From contig NW_020170417.1 of NCBI RefSeq assembly GCF_000524195.1, forward strand, positions 1 to 64,000: a DNA stretch of 64,000 nt, written 5' to 3'. Positions 37,851 to 52,261 of the stretch are shown here, in pieces. Source of the DNA: Echinococcus granulosus (taxonomy: Eukaryota > Platyhelminthes > Cestoda > Cyclophyllidea > Taeniidae). Both the position numbers and the translations under genes were made by a program. Position 1 is the stretch's first letter, and each line of letters starts with the position of its first letter. A model generated the notes under the pieces. That model saw nothing but the letters and a program-made list of their open reading frames with translations, was not told where the DNA came from and made no database searches.

Positions 37851-39647
37851 TCAAAGCGGACTCCCACTGCCGCTCGTGGTGGACCCAAGAAGCAGATTTG
37901 AGCCAGTATTCTCAGTGCTGGTTGAGGAGGAATTGGTGGCAGTAGGAGGGGAGAGGGGATTGGTCTTGAAGGGAGACCAAAATGATGGCGGTGGCGGTGG
38001 AGGAGGAGGAGGCGGTGAAGATGTGGAGTATTTAGATAACGGCTTCTTGGGCCCTCGTACACGACTTCGTTGGTTATTGGCAACTCTGCGGGCTTGCACA
38101 CAAACATCCGTCATGCAGAGATTGATGGAACCAGTCTTCAGTTGAGGATGCCGTTTCCTGATAAAGGCTACAATAAGGTATTGCAAATATCACCTCGATT
38201 GTTCAGGCTTTTAAGTCGAGTTCCGAGGAATTCATGTCACTCGGTCTTTTTTGTCAAATTGACATAAATGCTGGGCCGCTTTCCCTCCATTGTACATCAT
38301 GTCGATTTTGGTAAATGCTTTACTGTAGAGAGCACCACAATAATTCTGATGTTGTGCCTCCCTCATTTCAGTCTCTTCCATTTTCAGGAAAGTGTCGAAA
38401 ACTGGTTATAGCCTAGGAATTATCTACGAGCATTCACAGAAGGACCATAGAAATGTAAAAGAAGGGAAAGGATGACTTTCTACTGCAAGCTATTAGTTAA
38501 AATGAGTAAATGATAAGAAAAATCCTGAGTCAGCAGAACGAGTTGTTAATTTGCTCCAGAAAGAATGCATTAGAATTCACTCTCTAGATAATGTAGCCGA
38601 CATCTTTTACCATGCAAATCAATTATGTAGTGGTGAACAGCGCTGCAAAACCTCCCTGCCCTACAGCGTCAACCTTGGAATGAACATGGTGACAGAGAAT
38701 TCGTGCTAAAAGGCAGACCTCAGGACTCGCGTGCAAGCCTCGCGACCGACTTGCATGACCGCATGCTCAACTCATGGGGGTTGGTTTGATGCTAATCTCC
38801 ACCATTTCACCGTCATCCATGTTCACGCACAGCCAGATGCAGACATACGCAGGTACATACACGCACACCCACCACACACACACACACACGTATATGCACA
38901 AGGTGGTGGTAATGCGTACGGGTTGGGGGCAAAACTGTCTAACTGACTTGACCGGACACGCAATTTCCACCACCCCCTTACCCGCATACCCACAAACCCA
39001 CCCCCTCCTCCCTTCACTCTGGCCTGCCTCATGTGATCTACCTGGAAAATGCTTTGACCTTCCGCGAATTGTTGAATTTGTCGATTGGTTAGGCAAGGTA
39101 GTGCATGGACTTAACGTTATACCTGCACATTCACAGCTTTGCTTATGCATCTTCAGTCGAACAGATTTCAAGCACCTAGTTCTCCTTTCCTGTTTTATAC
39201 ACGATAATAGATGAAGCACATAAACGTAAATGCGCCTGACCTACTAGTTCTCGTTAAAATTTTGTCTTTTTCTTTTGGCAAGTTGTAAAATTCTTTCCAA
39301 AAAAGCAAATTCACCTAACCATCTCACACCTTAGGGTGGGTTTTTAATTACCAAGGCCAGGTCTTCAAGATGAATAGGTGAATTTAAACAAAAGCATCAA
39401 AATCACAAGTTACTCTGTGAGTAGGTTAGCAAAGAAGGGGTCACTTATGCCATCAATCCCTTTCTGTTAAAATGACAGCCTGTAACCAACCTGGAGAAAA
39501 AGAAGAAATTTGGTTCACAGGTTTTATGGCAGATTTTATCAACAGAGGGAAGCCATGTGAATTGATACCTCTTTTTTTTCGGCTCTAGAAGATAAAAAAG
39601 GATGAATCCCTCAAGTTAGTTTTATTTTAACCATCATTGGGTGAATC

Positions 39648-39704
<57 letters not shown>

Positions 39705-42007
39705 CGAGAGTTTATCTTAATTTGCGCGTTTTCTGCAATCTCAGGCACGTGCGTGAATCTGCGTGCGTGCGCACCTACAACCACGTGTATTTCGCATGTT
39801 TTTTACTCGATGTGTGTGTGTGTGTGTGTGTGTGTGACTGTTCATGCCCCCCTCCCTTCCACTTCCCCCCGTCCTCTCCCCCCCGGTCCGTCGCGTTTGG
39901 TTCCGTCTGAGCCCGAACACACACCGCACTAAGTGAAACAAATAGCCGATTTCGTTCGACCCCCGCCTCCGGTATCCTCGATGCTGCTGCTGCTGCTGGT
40001 ATGAGCTTTGTTGGGGCTGAGAATTAGTGGAGGAAAAATAGCCTCCTTAAACCTGAGGATTACGCACACACACACACACATGTATGCACCCAAGTTATTG
40101 TGATTGAAGTAGTAGCCAAGTTATGCAGTGGATACAGCATTTGCTGCACTCGTCGCATATATGCGATACTTCAAATTTCTTACCCTAGCCCGGTGTCACT
40201 AGTATGCTCACCACTATAACAGGTTGCAAAATATTGCGACACAAGGAGATCAGTTTAGTGCAAAACAGTTAAACAAATGTTGTGTCATTTCGGTAATCCA
40301 ATTTCAGGAGAGATTTGCTTGCCCAACTCCTGACAAGTGACCACGTCAACAGTTTTTTTATGCTCCTCCTGATATCAGGACTCAAAATCGTAATTACTGT
40401 CAAATCTTTAAGGAGGTATCACTTCTCTAAGTTATGCTGATTTGTTAGCCCTGTTGGAGGGTTTCTTGTAAATTTATTGATATGTTGATCTTATCTATAT
40501 GTTACAACTGGTTGGAACATTTGTGAAGTCTTCACGTGGTTGGGATGCAGCTACTATCCACGGATGGAGGCAGACCTTCCATTCTGACAAGTGAATGTGG
40601 ACATGAAAATTGATCAAATTAAATGGAACACCTGACCCAGGACCTAAAGAGGACAGTAAGAGAATGAATTCAGTTGCATCAGTTACGGATGCGTAAGTCA
40701 GCAGCAAAGCATGGTACTTATAAATCGGAGTAAAGGATAAATTTTTAGGTATAGTATGCTCTACATTGTCCTCAGAGACGATTCTGGGTACCACAGTGGT
40801 GCCAGTTACAGAGGAGATCGGTGTGAATGGACAGGTGTAACAAATTTTACAGGAGGCATTCAGAGTGGGTGGTTTTGCCCGCGACGACTCACAAAAGATG
40901 GATTGTTGCTATCACGTCCATTTGTAGTTGATTTCCCAAACCACTGGTTCTACATTGAGGCAATCAACAACTGGGGCGATATCAAAATCTAACAATTAGG
41001 AAACTTCGATCATTGAGCTGCTACGGCAGTACATACACTACACGAAATGGCAACAATTTCTCTACATGTCTACCAACTGAGTGGAGAACAGAATGACACT
41101 GTGCAACATGTAAGAGCAGAAGAGAGCAGTGGAAAGGAGAAATGGATGAATAACAATTTCTCCCTTAACTGCATTAATAAAAATGGATAATTAAGTATCT
41201 GCTCCAGGAATGGCGACGACTGGCAAATGAAGTACCCAGTGTGTGAAACATCGTCTAGCCTCGAGAAGTAGAAAGGCAGTGAATTTCCCTCTCTAGATGC
41301 GGTTTACACAAACAATGAAACTTAGGATACAATGCAATCTAAGAGTGACCTTGCATCATTAGGAGGTCGTTGATGAAATTGTTACCTTCGTGCAAAAGGC
41401 GGATCTCAGAGCAGAATAAAATCTGTAAACACCCAAAGTTGTGAATTGCATACCCACACGCTTTTTCAAATGCGTCGACCAGTCGACGCACTCCTTCTAC
41501 TCAAGGCACTAATCACAACGATGCTAGCTCTACATGTGATGCCGTGAGACATTTAGACTTCAAAAGTATTAATCAGATCAACAAATTATCATCTATTTGC
41601 TAGGCACACCTCCAAACTTCACAGCATGGGGTGTGTGCGCTTGTCATTTAAAGTGTGCCACGGTCAGTTACAGGTAAAATTAATGACACTAAAACAAGCA
41701 TAAGTGTCATTATTTAAGTTCTTCTTTGTGTGTCTAGCCAACGACTTCTCTATCTGTGTGCCTGAACCCCTGCCCAGGAAAAAATCTAGTTACCTTTAAT
41801 GGCCTCAGTGATCTCGGGCTGTAGTCGCTGCTTGTAGATCCCTTCGCCAGAGAGAGAGGATGCAGCGAGTTCCTCCTGACTGAAGAAACTTTTCATCAGC
41901 AGACGAATGAGGCGGGTCGCACTGCCCGAGGACTTGATAATGAGGCTTTGGTACACCTCTTTTGGCAACATCACTGAGGGATGAAGCTCGCTCAATATTA
42001 TGTGTCC
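37851..42007 (-). CDS. BEN-domain protein, two C-terminal exons (5' part not found)
   Basis: Exon 42007-41794 encodes SELHPSVMLPKEVYQSL, ATRLIRLLMKSFFSQEEL and EITEAIK; after a 3.6-kb intron, exon 38167-37851 completes the domain with AFIRKRHPQLKTGSINLCM and VCVQARR. The split codon (G|CC) restores Ala and the phases agree. The pattern (a helix with RLLMKSFFS, then IRKRHP, then a Cys and RR) is that of the BEN domain, a DNA-binding or protein-contact module of chromatin regulators such as Insensitive, NAC1 and the BEND proteins. After it comes a basic stretch and a disordered tail with ten consecutive prolines, encoded by a GGT/GGA repeat near 37985-38020. Exons upstream of 42007 must exist (the acceptor is in phase 0), but I could not find them. 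Confidence 0.75.
38636..38968. repeat. Dispersed repeat R2, copy B
   Basis: Shares ordered blocks with the 32.3-32.8 kb copy, without the LTR-like insertion. It lies in the large intron of the BEN-domain gene and contains a (CA)n run at about 38868-38890. Confidence 0.55.
39649..39702. repeat. (TG)n microsatellite
   Basis: About 27 uninterrupted TG units in the BEN-gene intron. A second (TG)13 run lies at 39811-39836. Confidence 0.95.
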
Positions 42008-43314
42008 CTGTAATATTGCATAATGGCGTGTCTCATTTTTACTCATCTCTATCATATATACTATTAAACTAGACCACTACAAAACCCTGGCACTGCATTA
42101 ATTAATTCCAGGTCTCACTGTTTATACATGTTGGGTCGGTACTGGCATCAGTAAAACTCACTAATCAGTACTGCGATTGTTTTACAAGTCGTCTTCTGAA
42201 AAGCAACTAATGTTCCTCTAAAGCAAACTAAGTACGTTACAAAATTAGTCAGTAAGTGTATTTCCGTATTAGAGAGTAAGATATTGCTGTGATGACAACT
42301 AATAAGTAGTTTATACAATTATTACTCAGTTTACTTTCTTTATAGAACCAAAAATTATTTCTAAACAAAACAACAATCTAATCGTTTTCACAAGCTTTTT
42401 TTATTAAATGGAAAGTAATTTTGAAAAGAAGTTCCCTATAGCAACTTTACGATGATGTCAATTAATACCCATTTTTAAGAAATGTTGTCGTTCCAGAAAA
42501 AAGTGTGCAGCTGTTTCAATCGAATTTAAGTAGCACCTCTATTACAGAATCATTTTATCCCGCTTGATAAATGCCTCCAAGAGAGTAATTTGGGGTAGAA
42601 ATGTCTGGACTAATTTCAATTCCTTTCTTTCCAGTGCTTTTGTTAGCCGCATTTACCCCAGATCTTTAAAAGCTTAATGGTTGCTCTAAATCTTACCCTA
42701 CTATTTCATTCTAACATCTAACGAAAGACTTTGCTATAACGAAAAAAAGATCTCACAAATAATGGAGAACTCCGACACTTTAATAAATGGCCGTTGGTTT
42801 AGCCATTGCTATGACAAATTCAATCAAAGATACAAATGTTGTGTGATGACATTTTTCTTTCTACTCCACCTAACGAACTAGAAATTTTGAAAGGAACTTT
42901 TGATGCTTCTATTTATTTCCATTATTACAACACCGATCCGCACAAATACCATTGGGAAAATGGAGAATTCTGTTAACTTGCATTGTTGCAATTTCACCTT
43001 TAAATTAAGAAGCGCAAACAGTTTTAGTGGGATTTCCTACACAAACTATTGAATTAATTAGACTACCAAAATATTGCGCAACAATAATCTCCATAAAGTG
43101 AAAAAAAGGCTCGAAATGATGATTGAAGGTGATGCAAAAAATTTGAGAAGCGCATATACGGCACCATTGGGAAAGAGTTGACTTTTGCCATTCAAGTCAT
43201 GTGCAACACATGACGACGAAAGTACCGTGGAAATTTTTCGCCAAGTAGGGCACATTAAGCGGCGACATCACAGGCACAAAACGCCTCCTTATCGCTTCCC
43301 ACCACCGCTACAGA

Positions 43315-43341
43315 AGCAGCAGCAGCAGCAGCAGCAGCAGC
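43315..43341. repeat. (AGC)n trinucleotide repeat
   Basis: Nine consecutive AGC units; the enclosing frame would read polyglutamine but shows no other coding sign. Confidence 0.9.
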
Positions 43342-45690
43342 GTCATCTTGGGTTTTGCGTGGGGAGAGGATTTTATGCGCGTCTGACAATTAATTTCCTG
43401 CAGGATGGTTTTTTGGAAGTCCTCACCCTGTGTTGACGCTGATGACTTGAGCTGATAAGACACCTCCTCCGCCTGTTCATTCACTGCTCCCTTCCTCTCT
43501 TAGTTTTGCTGCCACGGCCTCTAGGAATTGGCTGCAGCTGGGGCTGCGGCTGTCACAGGAACCACCTTTTTGCGGACTCAAATGCGCCTCTTCCACTCTC
43601 ACGCTCTCCCTTTCCCTCTCACGCATCGCTATTTGTTTGATGGTCACAATTTTTAACATTCCAATGGTCATGTTGGTCAATCTCTTTTTTGTTCAACTGC
43701 TTGGCACGAGGCCTCTCTTGTCAACTTAGGAGCACACATAAGCACAAAAAAGTGTATCGTGCTGGCGCAGCATTGAGAGACACGAATTGACCGCCTTTTT
43801 GTGTTTTGTCTCTTCTTGATTGTTGCTAATTGTCCCCGAAAGATACCACCATGCTCATTTACCTTTTCATTACAAATTTTGGAAAGTGAAATTATTGGCC
43901 GGTACCAGCATATTCACCTAAGGTGGCGTGCACTTTCTCCACCAAAAGTCCATTCGTCACTTCGGTGAAGGTAAGCCCCCAGCCCGTGGTATACACACAA
44001 AAATACAGTAATCCCTTGTTAAGAAGTACCATTCAGCTAGATATCAGGGCTAAAGATGTACTTCAAAGCAGGAGTCTAAGAGAATACAACTAAAGAATGA
44101 ATTTTGTATCCATATACGTATGAGTGGCGATTTGCATTCATTAGCACAGTGATTGAAGACGCTGACACGAGGTAACCTGTCGAATATGATTAAAAGTGTA
44201 TCAGCTAAAATGTCTGTGCTTGTGCGTGTGCGTGTATGTGTGCGTGCGTGCTAGAATCCATCACAGGCAGGTTGACAGGGTGTAGTTTCAATTTCAACTG
44301 CTCTCGCGTCATGTTTGATGCCAGAGAGGGAGAGAGAGGGGGTACGAACGAGACAGTAGTGGATGGAGGGCAGGGTGGTGAGGTGGGAGAGGGGTTTTGG
44401 CATCACTCATTTCTGGCTTGATGTTTTTTTTTCTCACCTCCCTGTCTCAGCATGCCTGGCTGCCTGCCCGTGTGCGTGTGTGCGTGCGTGCGTGCATGTC
44501 AAGTGGCACTCTCTGCTGTGACAGATTGAATGGGAAAAGAGCTATCGCAGATGTCATCTTAGTCAACGATGATGTCGTTTGCAGTTGTAGTAGTAGCAGT
44601 TCGAAGTGATGAGTTGTTATCACACGATGTGCATCACTCCATCACACACACGCCACTTGTCTTTTCCCCTTCCCCCTCTTTCTCTCCCCGACTCCTCTCG
44701 TTCCCGCACATCTCCTCAATATGCCCCCCTCTCTCTCCAAAAATGTTTTCTCAGAACACAAAAAACCGTTCATTCCCAAATACAACCTAAATGTCTTGGT
44801 AACATTAGCACATTAACACGTCCCCTTTCTCATCGCGCCATGGCAGATTAACCTGCTTATTCATCTGCGTTTAGTACTTTTTTAGAAATCAATTTTAGAA
44901 AAGGAATGACAAATAATAATTGGAATGACAAGCCCCCTTCTTTTCTGTTTTCCAAAGCCCGGTGTCAAAGTGGCATAAATTTCACTGACCAGAAAATTAG
45001 GAAATCTATCATTCTTTCAAAATACATCATTGAGACCTCTAAACAAAAAAATTCAAATTTAATTATTAAAATTCCTTAATTTTTGGTGTTTTTGGTTGAA
45101 AAAGAAAAACAGGGATAACATAAATTTGTGGGCTCCAAGAGGAAAAAATTTGTTCAGACCCCATCAACATGTTTCATTTATGGTTAAGCATGCCCATAGA
45201 CATGAGTAACGATGTTATAATAAAAATTGTTTTCACATTTTCTACTATCAAATATTTATGTACTTATGCATGTGTGTGTGTGTATGCTCAGCATCTTTTC
45301 CCAAGATGGCGGAACTCACTCATTTACTTGCCTATCTAGCTTATCATTCCTCACATGGTGGATGTTCAATAAACTTTTTTAGAACAAAACTTAATATAGA
45401 GGTCAACAATTTGCATAGCAAAAACACACATTATCCGGGCACCAATCGAATTTCTGCCGGGTCAGGTTTCAACGAAGATGTACTATCATCAGGGGGTTTT
45501 TATAATTTCCGAGAACCAATGGATTTCACACTTCATTAAAAAATTGATTGAATTATTGTATATTTATCTGTTTGTTCAAGGTGTCTTTTAACCCCCTAAT
45601 GCTGTTGTTGAGGTTGGTCTCGATGCTGATGATGGTAGGAAGTTGGAAGAAAAGAAGCTAAGGATGAGGCAGAGGTGCAGAACAAGGAGG

Positions 45691-45716
45691 ATGAGGAGGA
45701 GGAGGAGGAGGAGGAG
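45691..45716. repeat. (GGA)n purine tract
   Basis: GGA repeats within a longer purine-rich strand (about 45640-45735). Confidence 0.85.
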
Positions 45717-48700
45717 AAAGAGGAGAGGAAAAAAGACCTCTGGCGCGAAAAATTGCGTGTGCACAGAGAGCGGGACTTCCACTTTAATTATCCCCGTGAG
45801 GAAGGCAAAGATGACGATGGTGGCGGCGCTGGTGGTGGTTGGGGTACAAGTTAATCAGAATTAGTGGTCGTCCGTCGGCACGGCAAGGCACGACACGGAA
45901 CAGCACGGCACAGTTGGTAAAGCTGAGCACGGGGAAATGAGGCGAGAGGGGATGCCTGTTGGCTGATCACAATGGGTGGTCGCGATACAATACGAGGTGA
46001 TGCGATGCGGCCGCACATGGGTACAGCTGAGTGCCACGTTCTGCACCCCCCTAGACTTCATCACTACCTCCATTACCCTCATCCCCTGCCTCCCCCTCTT
46101 GTCTGCTTGCCTAACGCGTTATCCACCCAACCAACCACCCACCGACCCACACACACATTGTTAGCGAAATTAAAACGCCACGCGCATTTGTGCTGTGGTG
46201 ATTAATAGGGGCAGAAACATGAAGAGGTTTGGCTCGATTATGGGTAAGGCGGAATGTCTAAAACTAATTTCAAAGGTGTGTGCCAGAGCCCTTCTTGTAA
46301 TGCGAACGGAGTTACTGAAGCGCCAAAATGGAGTATAATGCATGAAATAGGCCTTCTTCTATGTTCAATGGATTTTGATGTGTAATAAAGTCAAATTAGA
46401 ACCGCATTTTTTAAACACATTTGAGAATTACCTAAAAAAGGACATCAGATTTGAGGAATTTTGTTTAAACTACTGTATATGCAGTTGTTCCAATTCTGTT
46501 GTTTTAAAATAAATGTCTGGTTAAATTGCCAAGTTGGGAGGAATCGTGATTCTCTAAAATTTTTTTTTTAAAAATTATCACCAGTCTATTAGTTGGTTGC
46601 TAATGCTTCCATACTAAGGTTTGAGTTGGTGTTTTTATTTACTAAAAGCGCATATGTAAATAGTAGCGTAAAGGGGAGTCACTCTTGGAAATTCCCCCAT
46701 CCTCAAAGTAACGTGCATTTTTGGAAAAACTGTTGAGGATAAAACGAGGACTTTCGGATGCATTGTGCTAAATAGTTAATTTGTTATTTTCAAATAAAAT
46801 GAAACAATAGAGATTAAAGTGGTTATATTGTCATTAAATCATGATTTCTGCCAGGTCTGGAAGCACGTTTGAAACGTGGTAAATATGCATACCTTATACA
46901 CCATTCTTTTTTCGTAATTTAATTCACTTTAGCTGAGTAATGTATGTTTTAACATTCTTGATGTTTTATCTGGATAGTGCACTATTTAAGTGAATGATTT
47001 ACAAGAAGCGGAGATGGAAGTTAACAGACATATCTGAGAAAATCGTGCATAAGAACTCGGTGAGAGCATTTGCGTATATGAAGGATGTGTGTAAGAGTAA
47101 TCCCGGGCTCCCTCACTCAAAATTGACGTAGATATTGTTGATTAAAAAGGAGAAGATAATGGAGTTACACATAGCTTACACATGAATAATCTGGACCGTG
47201 ACTCATATGTGATTTTGCTTAAGTTTTTTGTATACTTACATGGCGCTTTAATATGGTGCCACTATATTACTTATTAGTGACTAGCATATGGTACTGATTT
47301 GAAGTCGAACCGAATTCGGGAACGGAGTTTTCAACTTGAATGATCTATTTTATATTAAGAAAAGAAAACTGACTTTGAAACGATTTTCCAAAGATGGGGC
47401 ACATATAGTCATTACTTACCAGCGATAACTACGAAACGGTATTTTCTTATTTACATTGCATGAAAGTTTGGCTCTTCTAGACTCAATTATGCTGGAAATT
47501 TACTACTAGATGATTCAGCGAAGCCACAACATTATGGTGAAAGAACTTTTGGCACAGTTGAGGGCTAGATATCTAGCTTTTGTTATGCATTCTCAGCCCT
47601 TAAGACATGAAGCGACAGTAATCTAGTCTACAAGAAGGGGAAAAATAATTGTTCCTAGCTCGTGTGTGTGGGAGAGAGGTGAGAAAAGGAAGGGGAAGAA
47701 GAGTGATAGTCATGAGTGACACCTCTCGTGCAAACAGACAGATGAGCGAGTGGGTGAGCAAACGAGCTCTCACGACCCACCAGAAGCAGGGTGGAGAGGG
47801 GATGGAACGGAGAGGAGCCGTACAGCTCGCTCCTCCTCACTCCTGTCCTCCTCTCCTCTTCTTCCTTCCAATGCAACAGAATCAGGCGCCTTGATGATAC
47901 CACTCCCCATGTCAGAGCCAGTCAGCTGCACCGAGGACGACTGGCGTTGGTAGTGGCGTGCGTGTGTACGTCTGTGAATGAAGTGATTGACTGCTGCTGT
48001 TCCTTCACTTTAGTTTGTCGACAAGCAGAAAAGGCAAACAGCCATCTCAAACCACATTGACTTATGCGGGAAGTCCCACATCATGACATCAAGGTGCGGT
48101 CCACAATCTTGACCAGGTAATATACACACACAAGCACTCGTACGTGGATACTTACATGGGCCAGTCACGTGCAGTTGTAGGATCGACACACAAAAGGGAG
48201 AGTAGGTGTAGTAAAAATCATCATTACCAGTTGTGTGGGTTTGATTGCACTGTCTTTAATCCAACCTCGTGACACCCTGTCTGTGCATCTTCTGCATCCC
48301 TGTTTGTATTTCTTTTTTTTTTGGCAATGAATATTACATGTTTCGGCAATAATTTACATCCGATAGGATGATGTTTTTTTCGGATGTCTGACAGGATTTT
48401 CTCCGGTTGACAAACCATCTGACAAATTAGACATGACAGCAGCAGTATGCAGCATTAATTTTGGCGTCATGTCAAATGGGGAGGACAGATCATGCAAACG
48501 TGTGGCCAATGCAATGCGCAATACTCACTCAAGGGAATTTAAAACCTAATGTTGGTCTTTTTTTCCTTTTAATTGATGCCCAAAATGACTGAATGGACCT
48601 CTAGCATTGTGTAAAGTCTGCTACCGCCGAGGATAGGCGAAGTGATAAAGACTCCACTTGAGGTGTATACATGAGTAATATCCATTAAGGATGAGCATGT

Positions 48701-49963
48701 GTTAACACAAAGGTGTCGACTATAGAGTCATAAAAAGGCAGAAAACGCCTGGTCACACCTCATCTTGATATGAGTGCACCATTTTAAGACACTAGTGTGT
48801 GTGCATGTGTGTGTGTGTGTGTATGGATATGCACACACATGTATTTACGAGTTTCGCTAACTTCCTATCATTGTTCACCCTTAGAAGGACAAGAAAATGT
48901 TGGAATCACGGTACCACTTGTACCCGCAATTAATGAAACTGCAGTATGGAAGAGTGATGGGAAGAGTTACGCAAAAAAAGGGTGAGAAATAACTGCTATA
49001 GGCATGAGAAATCAACTTAAGGTTTGTGAAATTTCCTCATTTTCTCTCCTTATCTTTCTATTTCACTCCGTGTAGCACATGATAAAGTCAGTAATTTCAT
49101 CATTCCTCAAATCACATGAACAGACATGAGCTCTTATTGCAGTAATTGTGAGAGACTAATGAATATCTTTCAAATTGCTTATAAGGTGAATAAATGTGTG
49201 TGCGTGTGTGGAGAGAGGTGGAGGCAGCACATACGTTTGTCAATGTTAATGCGCCACTTCTGGAGAATGTGTCAAGGAAAAGTCCATACCAAGCCGATTG
49301 TGGCGTTTAATCATACAAATGCACTTGCCAAAAAGCGCACGTGGTTAGCTTGTTGCTGTTAGCCGTAGAGCAGACAACATAGCAAGAGAATATTTTGCCG
49401 CCTAAAAGTTGGCTCTGCGGTCAATTAAATAGGGGAGTTTTAAACGACCTTCTGAGAGTGGGCTTCCCAAACTCCTCCCTGCCTTCCCCTCCTTCCTGCT
49501 GCCTCTTCCTCACTTTTTGTTCTCTCGATGAGAAAAACAGGGACTTCACACGAACAAGCTTTCCCCATAGAAAGTGAGTGCGAGGTGTGTGTGTGTATGA
49601 TGGCCGGAATCGACAACATAGGCAAAAAATTTGCTCTTCTCCCCCCACTTCATCTCCCCGCCCCCCTCCCCCAAATCGGTTTGAAAGGCTGTAACGAAGT
49701 GAGTGAGAAGGCCAACCTAGCGGAGCGTGTCTGGTTGTCGCGTGGGGGGCCCTGTGTGTCGTCTTTGAAATTACCGCAAGTGCGTACGTCTGTCCACGCG
49801 TGCGTAAACATACACGTCCGCACGGTCGCACGCACGGCCGCACGTGGGTGGCGCAAGCCTGCCATGAGGAGGGAAATAGAAGTGTGTGTGCCGTGTGAGT
49901 GTGAAATGGGGAGTGATTATAGTTGATCGAATTTGGCAAACAACTAAAGTGGATTAAGTGATG

Positions 49964-49984
49964 GGTGTGTGTGTGTGTGTGTGT
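49964..49984. repeat. (TG)n microsatellite
   Basis: About ten GT units. Confidence 0.9.
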
Positions 49985-50759
49985 CTTATTTTTTCCTTCT
50001 CCTGCCACTGCTACTGCAGCTTTGTTTTTGTCCCATCTCGAGATGATGGCGTGGTGGCAGCGATAATGAGGAGCGCTACAACTCACATGTAAGGCGATGT
50101 GGGTGTAATCTAATTTATTCCTGTGGATTTGTCCACCAGGATAAAGTAGGGATTTATGACTCTTATCGTTCTTTGGTTTTTAACTTTGCCTTTGAATTAT
50201 TGTCCAAAGGCAGTCGGAAATCATTTAATTTTCCAAGCACCACGGACTCCTTTAATTAGTATTTCTGCATGTATTTACCGCTTCTGTTTTAGAGGAAAAG
50301 AAATGAAGCGAATTACGAGTCTACAGACAGTGCCCTAGGGTATTTAATGCCCCCTTTTGTGACTCGAGTGAAGAAAAAACCATCTAGCAATGGTTGTCAG
50401 CCCAAGTCAGACAGCCACACTCTCAAGCACACACGCAGAAAACGCCTGAATAATGTATAATTTGCACGAATACTTCGCAACCAGGTAGGTAGGTGGGTGG
50501 ATTCGTACTTGGATGGACAAAGGGGTTGGGTATCGCTGCTAGTGCTCAATGTCTACTTGTCATGGCTCTTAAATTATCCATGGTCTTGAAGTCTTACTCT
50601 GGGGAGGTGGTGAATTAGGAAAGAGGGTGAGAGGAGGGAAGGGGTAGAAAAGGATTCATGCGTTCCCCCTCTTCACCCCACAGTGTCACTTTCCCACCCA
50701 GTTCGAGGGTGACAGGCTGCGAAGATGAATGTGGTTGGATAGACAGGTGTCAGAGGAAA

Positions 50760-50761
<2 letters not shown>

Positions 50762-50797
<36 letters not shown>
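50762..50797. repeat. (GT)n microsatellite
   Basis: About 18 GT units. Confidence 0.95.
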
Positions 50798-52242
50798 TAC
50801 GTATGTGCTTGCCTGACTGTCCACTGTTGCCACTAATGGTGCTAATCGCCTTAGGGAGATCAGCAAAGATTGGGGGTGAGAGGTAAGAGGTGTCTATCTA
50901 AACTTCACCCGAACACACATCATCATCGCAGGAAAAAAAGAAAACATTAGTGGGTGGCAGCAGAAGATTGAGAAGAGGAGATGGTGGTCTGACGTGAAGT
51001 GGAACGAGGTGAGAAGAAAAGGGGTGAATTGACATGAGGCGACATTCTTGGGAGAGGGTCCTGTCATCTGTTTTGGCAGGTAAAGCAAAGCTTTAGGCAG
51101 TCTAGGAGAGTCACACCGAATTTCGCCAACGGTCTCCAAAGGCAGTAAACAAGTTAGAGACGTTCTCTAGGGTCCAGGAGCAAAAGAGGTTGTCTCCATT
51201 CAATTATTTTATTGTTCCTGAGCTTGATGGCCCTCTGCATTGGTCTTAATATTTGAAACTCAAATGAGCACCATGCCACATGGGCTAATTTGTTCAACTA
51301 TTGGAGAGAGACAAAGAACACATGCCACGGGTTTGTAACAATGAGTGTCATATATGTGTGACACTAGTCGCGGATGTGCTAATGACAGTCTGTAAGCCTA
51401 TACAGCGACAATAGTTGATTCAACTGGACCGTTAAATTGCACAGGTATCCAACGATATCAACAAATAAGTCAGTTGAAAAATGTTGATGTTCTGAAGTTA
51501 TATTACAGGACGACTCTCCCAACTATGACAACACGTCGTGACATTGCGATTATCTTAAAGAAAATCCGTTTTCTTGTAGATTTTAGGACACGGATTTGAT
51601 GGACCTATGTCAGAGGGAATTACTTGCACACTCATTGCATTTTCCTTTTAGAAACAAATTTTTACTTATCCTTCCACTTTTAATACTCAGAGTGGACTCA
51701 AGAGTAAAGCTGTAAGAATAGGTGAATGCATTCTTCAACAACGCTCCACTCTTCCAGCCAACTGATCCATCACTTTCACCGCTGCAAAATCAACATAAGA
51801 TGAGGGAGGAGAGGGATGTCCTTTCCACTTGAAAATACACGGCCCTTCTTTTATGGTCTCTCCATTGTTGAAGGGAGAGGGAGGCACACTAGTTGGGGTC
51901 AATTGCCGAATCCATATTGACGAGCCAATGTTTCATAGGCACGGCTAGGTGCCCCACCTTAACTTTCCAGTAGGATTGGGTGAGGCGGACCATACCTCAC
52001 TAACAAGCAATCAATTACGGCAGAAATAGTGAAAGAGGAACCCAAGAAGTTGTTCAAGAGTCTGATTAACATGTCTCCTTGGGTGTTGATAATGCCATTT
52101 CTACTTCTAAATCACCGCATTGGAGCACAGGATTCACCTGTACTTGAGTTAATGATGACAGGTCTCACCATATACCTAGAAGGATCATTAAATAAGACGA
52201 TAATGGTTTTATAATTGCACAGGGCGTGCGTATATGAGTGGA

Positions 52243-52261
52243 TGTGTGTGTGTGTGTGTGT
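52243..52261. repeat. (TG)n microsatellite
   Basis: About nine TG units; a shorter run lies near 52815-52832. Confidence 0.85.

Noticed and set aside
38767..39219. Overlapping frames of about 150 codons on both strands
   Set aside because: Sequence is R2 repeat plus (CA)n; coding in both strands at once with His/Thr and Cys/Val runs indicates low complexity.
39641..39941. Open frames rich in Cys-Val or His-Thr on both strands
   Set aside because: They are translations of the (TG)n/(CA)n microsatellites with no domain or exon context.
40110..40200. tRNA-like or SINE-like sequence with repeated GCAG/CTGC blocks
   Set aside because: No cloverleaf with proper T and D arms could be drawn.
40495..40992. 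Frames of 78 and 99 codons on opposite strands inside the BEN intron
   Set aside because: No recognisable domain and no fitting splice phase with the BEN exons.
45588..45864. Poly-Arg frame (plus) and poly-Leu frame (minus)
   Set aside because: Both are readings of the same GGA/TCC purine tract.
49421..50086. 221-codon minus-strand frame
   Set aside because: Composition is His/Thr repeat and Arg/Pro-rich GC island; no domain and it is shadowed by plus-strand frames.
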